This document shows positions 15,687 to 17,682 of a stretch of 17,682 nt of DNA, piece by piece. The stretch is from positions 1 through 17,682 of the forward strand of contig JBNJDY010000029.1 in the NCBI GenBank assembly GCA_051745305.1. The letters are read 5' to 3'. The stretch comes from Saliniplasma sp051745305 (GTDB lineage: Archaea; Thermoplasmatota; Thermoplasmata; Halarchaeoplasmatales; Halarchaeoplasmataceae). Position 1 is the stretch's first letter, and every line of letters starts with the position of its first letter. The notes beneath the pieces are model-generated. The model saw only the letters and a program-made list of their open reading frames with translations. It was not told the DNA's origin and did no database searches. The translations under genes and the position numbers were made by a program.

Positions 15687-16448
15687 ATGAAGGAATTAAG
15701 GTATATACCTGTTGTTGAGGCACCAGCACACAAACAGATGGCTATTGATGAAGCTTTACTCCGATCTTATGATGATGGCAATTCACCACCAACACTGAGA
15801 TTTTTTAGATTTAAACCATCAGCGATAACAGTGGGATATTCTCAAGAAATCGATAAAGTGATTGATACGGAAAAATGTGAGGGATACGACATACCGTTCG
15901 TGAGAAGGATCACAGGTGGTGGAACAGTCTATCATGATTATCATGGTGAAATAACTTATTCTATAGTTGCAGACCAGTATGATGGAAGTATTCAGAAAAG
16001 TTTTGAATATCTTCTTAATCCCATAATAGAAACATTAAAAGAATATGGTCTAGAAGCAACTTTTAAGCCATATAACGACATATTAGTTTCAAATAGAAAG
16101 GTTTCAGGTAGCGCTCAACGCAGAGGCAAAAAAGGTTTACTTCAGCACGGTACTCTTATGTACGCAACAGATCTAGAAATTTTGTCTGATATATTATTGC
16201 TTGATGAGGATAAGCTCAAAGCAAAAGGTGTAAATTCATTTTTTGAATTGGTGACTACTATGGAAAAAGAGCTTGGGAATAAACCACAACCTGATGAATT
16301 GATAACTAAAATGAAAAACAATTATGTAAATTATTTTGGAATTCAAGTGAAAGAAGGTAAATTATCGGAAAAGGAAGAAAAATATGCTGAAGAGTTAAAA
16401 GAAAAGTATAAATCAAGTGAGTGGACATATAATAAAAACTGGAAGTAA
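15687..16448 (+). CDS. lplA: Lipoate-protein ligase A, catalytic (N-terminal) domain type
   Basis: Attaches lipoate, or possibly octanoate, through an acyl-AMP intermediate to the lysine of lipoyl-domain or GcvH proteins. Visible motifs are RRITGGGTVYHD (73-84), which binds the lipoyl-adenylate, N130-D131, and the conserved lysine K138 in NRKVSGSAQRR followed by LLQHGTLMY (151-159), the same layout as E. coli LplA. At 253 residues it is the large domain only; the C-terminal accessory domain of bacterial LplA is absent. In archaea such as Thermoplasma that domain is a separate LplB protein, and no lplB is seen in this window. Without it, the protein may need a partner for the adenylation step or act as a transferase. 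The next gene, a LipS-like radical SAM protein, starts 4 nt downstream. Confidence 0.9.
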   Translation: MKELRYIPVVEAPAHKQMAIDEALLRSYDDGNSPPTLRFFRFKPSAITVGYSQEIDKVIDTEKCEGYDIPFVRRITGGGTVYHDYHGEITYSIVADQYDGSIQKSFEYLLNPIIETLKEYGLEATFKPYNDILVSNRKVSGSAQRRGKKGLLQHGTLMYATDLEILSDILLLDEDKLKAKGVNSFFELVTTMEKELGNKPQPDELITKMKNNYVNYFGIQVKEGKLSEKEEKYAEELKEKYKSSEWTYNKNWK

Positions 16449-16452
16449 AAAA

Positions 16453-17343
16453 ATGGAAATAAGGGTATCTTCGGGGACTGCTAGTTATCTTTCACTGCAA
16501 AACAGCAAGATATTGGAAGAACCAACTACAGCTTATTTATTGGTGCCTAGTGAAAGATGCAGAGGAGCTTGTTTATATTGTCCACAAGGGAAAGGTGATT
16601 CTAGATGGCTTTCTCGTGTTTCATGGCCATTATTTGAGATTGAAGATTTTTTAGAAAAGCTTAGAGAATCAGATCTTGAACGGATATGTTTACAATCACC
16701 TGATACCGAGGACTACGAAAATAAGATAATCGAGATCACTAAAAAATTAAATGAAACAAGTAAACCGATTTCAGTTTCTTCACCACCTCTTACAGATGAA
16801 ACTTTAGAAGAGATAAAAGGACCAGTAGATCATATCGGAGTTGGAATCGATGCTGTTACCAATGATTTAAGAAAGAAAACTAAACCTAACTACCCCCCAC
16901 TTGTGTTTTGGGATTATCTGTCTAGGGCTATTGATATATTTGGTGAGAAAAATGTTACAGCACACATGATTGTAGGAATGGGTGAAGATTTGGAACAATT
17001 GGGAGTAGCTGTCAGAAAAATTTTCGATACTGGGGCTGATGTATCATTATTTCCACTTCTTTTAAAAAACTATCAAGTCGAAATGAAGTATTATAGAAAA
17101 GCCCAATTATTGACATATCTACTGTATAACCATAGTCTTGTTGAATCAATTGAGATAATTGAAGAAAAACCAGATGAGTGTATCGAGTATATAGAAAAGG
17201 GAGATATTTTTAGAACTAGAGGATGTCCTGGATGCAATAGACCTTTTTACACAACAAAACCTGGTGAGGAACATAGGAATTTTCCAAGGAAATTAACCAC
17301 TGAAGAAATAGATCAAATAAAGAATGAATTAGGTATAAAATGA
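16453..17343 (+). CDS. Radical SAM protein, probable LipS2-type lipoyl synthase subunit
   Basis: 296 residues from ATG 16453, 4 nt after the lplA stop, with GGAAG (16441-16445) as a possible ribosome-binding site. C36, C40 and C43 form the CxxxCxxC iron-sulfur motif (CRGACLYC) that cleaves S-adenosylmethionine. A C-terminal CPGCNRPFY (258-266) offers two more cysteines, C258 and C261, possible ligands of an auxiliary cluster that could donate sulfur. Archaeal lipoyl synthase consists of two such radical SAM proteins, LipS1 and LipS2, unlike bacterial LipA, and its genes are found with LplA-type ligases. The C-terminal motif and neighbour favour LipS2, but I am working from memory of the family. 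No LipS1 is present in the window. An alternative GTG at 16417 would overlap lplA and is less likely. Confidence 0.7.
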   Translation: MEIRVSSGTASYLSLQNSKILEEPTTAYLLVPSERCRGACLYCPQGKGDSRWLSRVSWPLFEIEDFLEKLRESDLERICLQSPDTEDYENKIIEITKKLNETSKPISVSSPPLTDETLEEIKGPVDHIGVGIDAVTNDLRKKTKPNYPPLVFWDYLSRAIDIFGEKNVTAHMIVGMGEDLEQLGVAVRKIFDTGADVSLFPLLLKNYQVEMKYYRKAQLLTYLLYNHSLVESIEIIEEKPDECIEYIEKGDIFRTRGCPGCNRPFYTTKPGEEHRNFPRKLTTEEIDQIKNELGIK

Positions 17344-17682
17344 ATGAAAATAATAGTTCCAATCCTTTGATGATGACCATAAAATCTTACGATAAAATTG
17401 CGGAGGACTATTGTGGGACAACACTTGAAGGGGGAGATAGAGAATTCCAGGAAAAAATGATTGATATTACTTTGAAATATCTCCCTAAGAAACCAAGAGT
17501 CATAGATTTAGGTTGCGGAGACGGGCGGGATACTAATTATTTACATCAAAAAGGGGCCGATGTAGTAGGTATAGATCTTTCTCAGGGTATGATAAATTTA
17601 GCTAGGCAAAATCACCCAAAAATTGCATTTTTTAAGCAAGATATGAGAGAAACTGTTTTTCCAGATGATACATTTCACTGCG
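17340..17682 (+). CDS. Class I SAM-dependent methyltransferase (3' partial)
   Basis: The first 114 residues are visible before the right edge. The ATG overlaps the stop of the radical SAM gene (ATGA, 4 nt), so it belongs to the same operon. Motif I is VIDLGCGDGRD (54-64), which binds S-adenosylmethionine, followed by the acidic strand-2 end VVGIDLSQGM (75-84) and, near FFKQDMRE (97-104), the motif II region of a Methyltransf_11/25-like Rossmann fold. The N-terminus YDKIAEDYCGTT fits small-molecule methyltransferases. The substrate cannot be inferred. The link to lipoate may be only positional. Confidence 0.85.
   Translation, partial: MNENNSSNPLMMTIKSYDKIAEDYCGTTLEGGDREFQEKMIDITLKYLPKKPRVIDLGCGDGRDTNYLHQKGADVVGIDLSQGMINLARQNHPKIAFFKQDMRETVFPDDTFHC

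Overview
This is a compact, AT-rich archaeal window. The archaeal assignment rests on the operon order regulator / 3-hydroxy-3-methylglutaryl-CoA synthase / thiolase / zinc-ribbon OB-fold protein (the archaeal mevalonate entry module), on TATA-type promoters about 27 nt upstream of apparently leaderless start codons, and on a free-standing LplA catalytic domain beside a LipS-type radical SAM protein. Within Archaea, the Asn-Gly repeat tail on a giant surface protein and the multi-zinc-ribbon/TPR membrane protein suggest a Thermoplasmatota-like lineage. That placement is from memory of family resemblance and is only moderately secure.

Region 1 (1-8438, + strand) holds two large, tightly coupled membrane-protein genes. 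The first is cut by the left edge. It has a cytoplasmic tail made of near-perfect 48-bp repeats encoding four-residue x-x-Asn-Gly units, one membrane helix, about 1370 external residues (a CBM9/DOMON-like domain, a thrombospondin-3-like calcium loop, and a duplicated module of about 390 residues), then a C-terminal helix and a basic stop-transfer. The second starts one base later at a TTG with a strong Shine-Dalgarno. It encodes nine four-cysteine zinc ribbons on very acidic linkers, a helix-hairpin-helix segment, about six membrane helices and C-terminal TPRs. I cannot name a function for either. Together they look like a surface-to-cytoplasm assembly and are the most novel part of the window.

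Region 2 (8490-12166) holds single-gene units: dihydrolipoamide dehydrogenase (-), a divergent medium-chain-type acyl-CoA synthetase (+), and a small nitroreductase-family flavoprotein (-). The last two converge on a short T-rich, probably bidirectional terminator.

Region 3 (12248-15566, - strand) is a four-gene mevalonate operon: HTH regulator, HMG-CoA synthase, thiolase, and DUF35-type zinc-ribbon/OB protein, with 4 nt, 1 nt and -4 nt between genes. The thiolase has Gly-Gly where the nucleophilic cysteine is expected.

Region 4 (15687-17682, + strand) diverges from region 3 through a 120-bp intergenic region. It encodes a lipoate-protein ligase catalytic domain, a LipS2-like radical SAM protein and the start of a class I methyltransferase cut by the right edge. 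With the dihydrolipoamide dehydrogenase, the window carries three lipoate-linked functions.

First genes of transcription units appear leaderless or nearly so, while several internal operon genes carry strong Shine-Dalgarno sequences. I see no RNA genes, CRISPR arrays or insertion sequences, and no gene-free stretch over about 120 bp.
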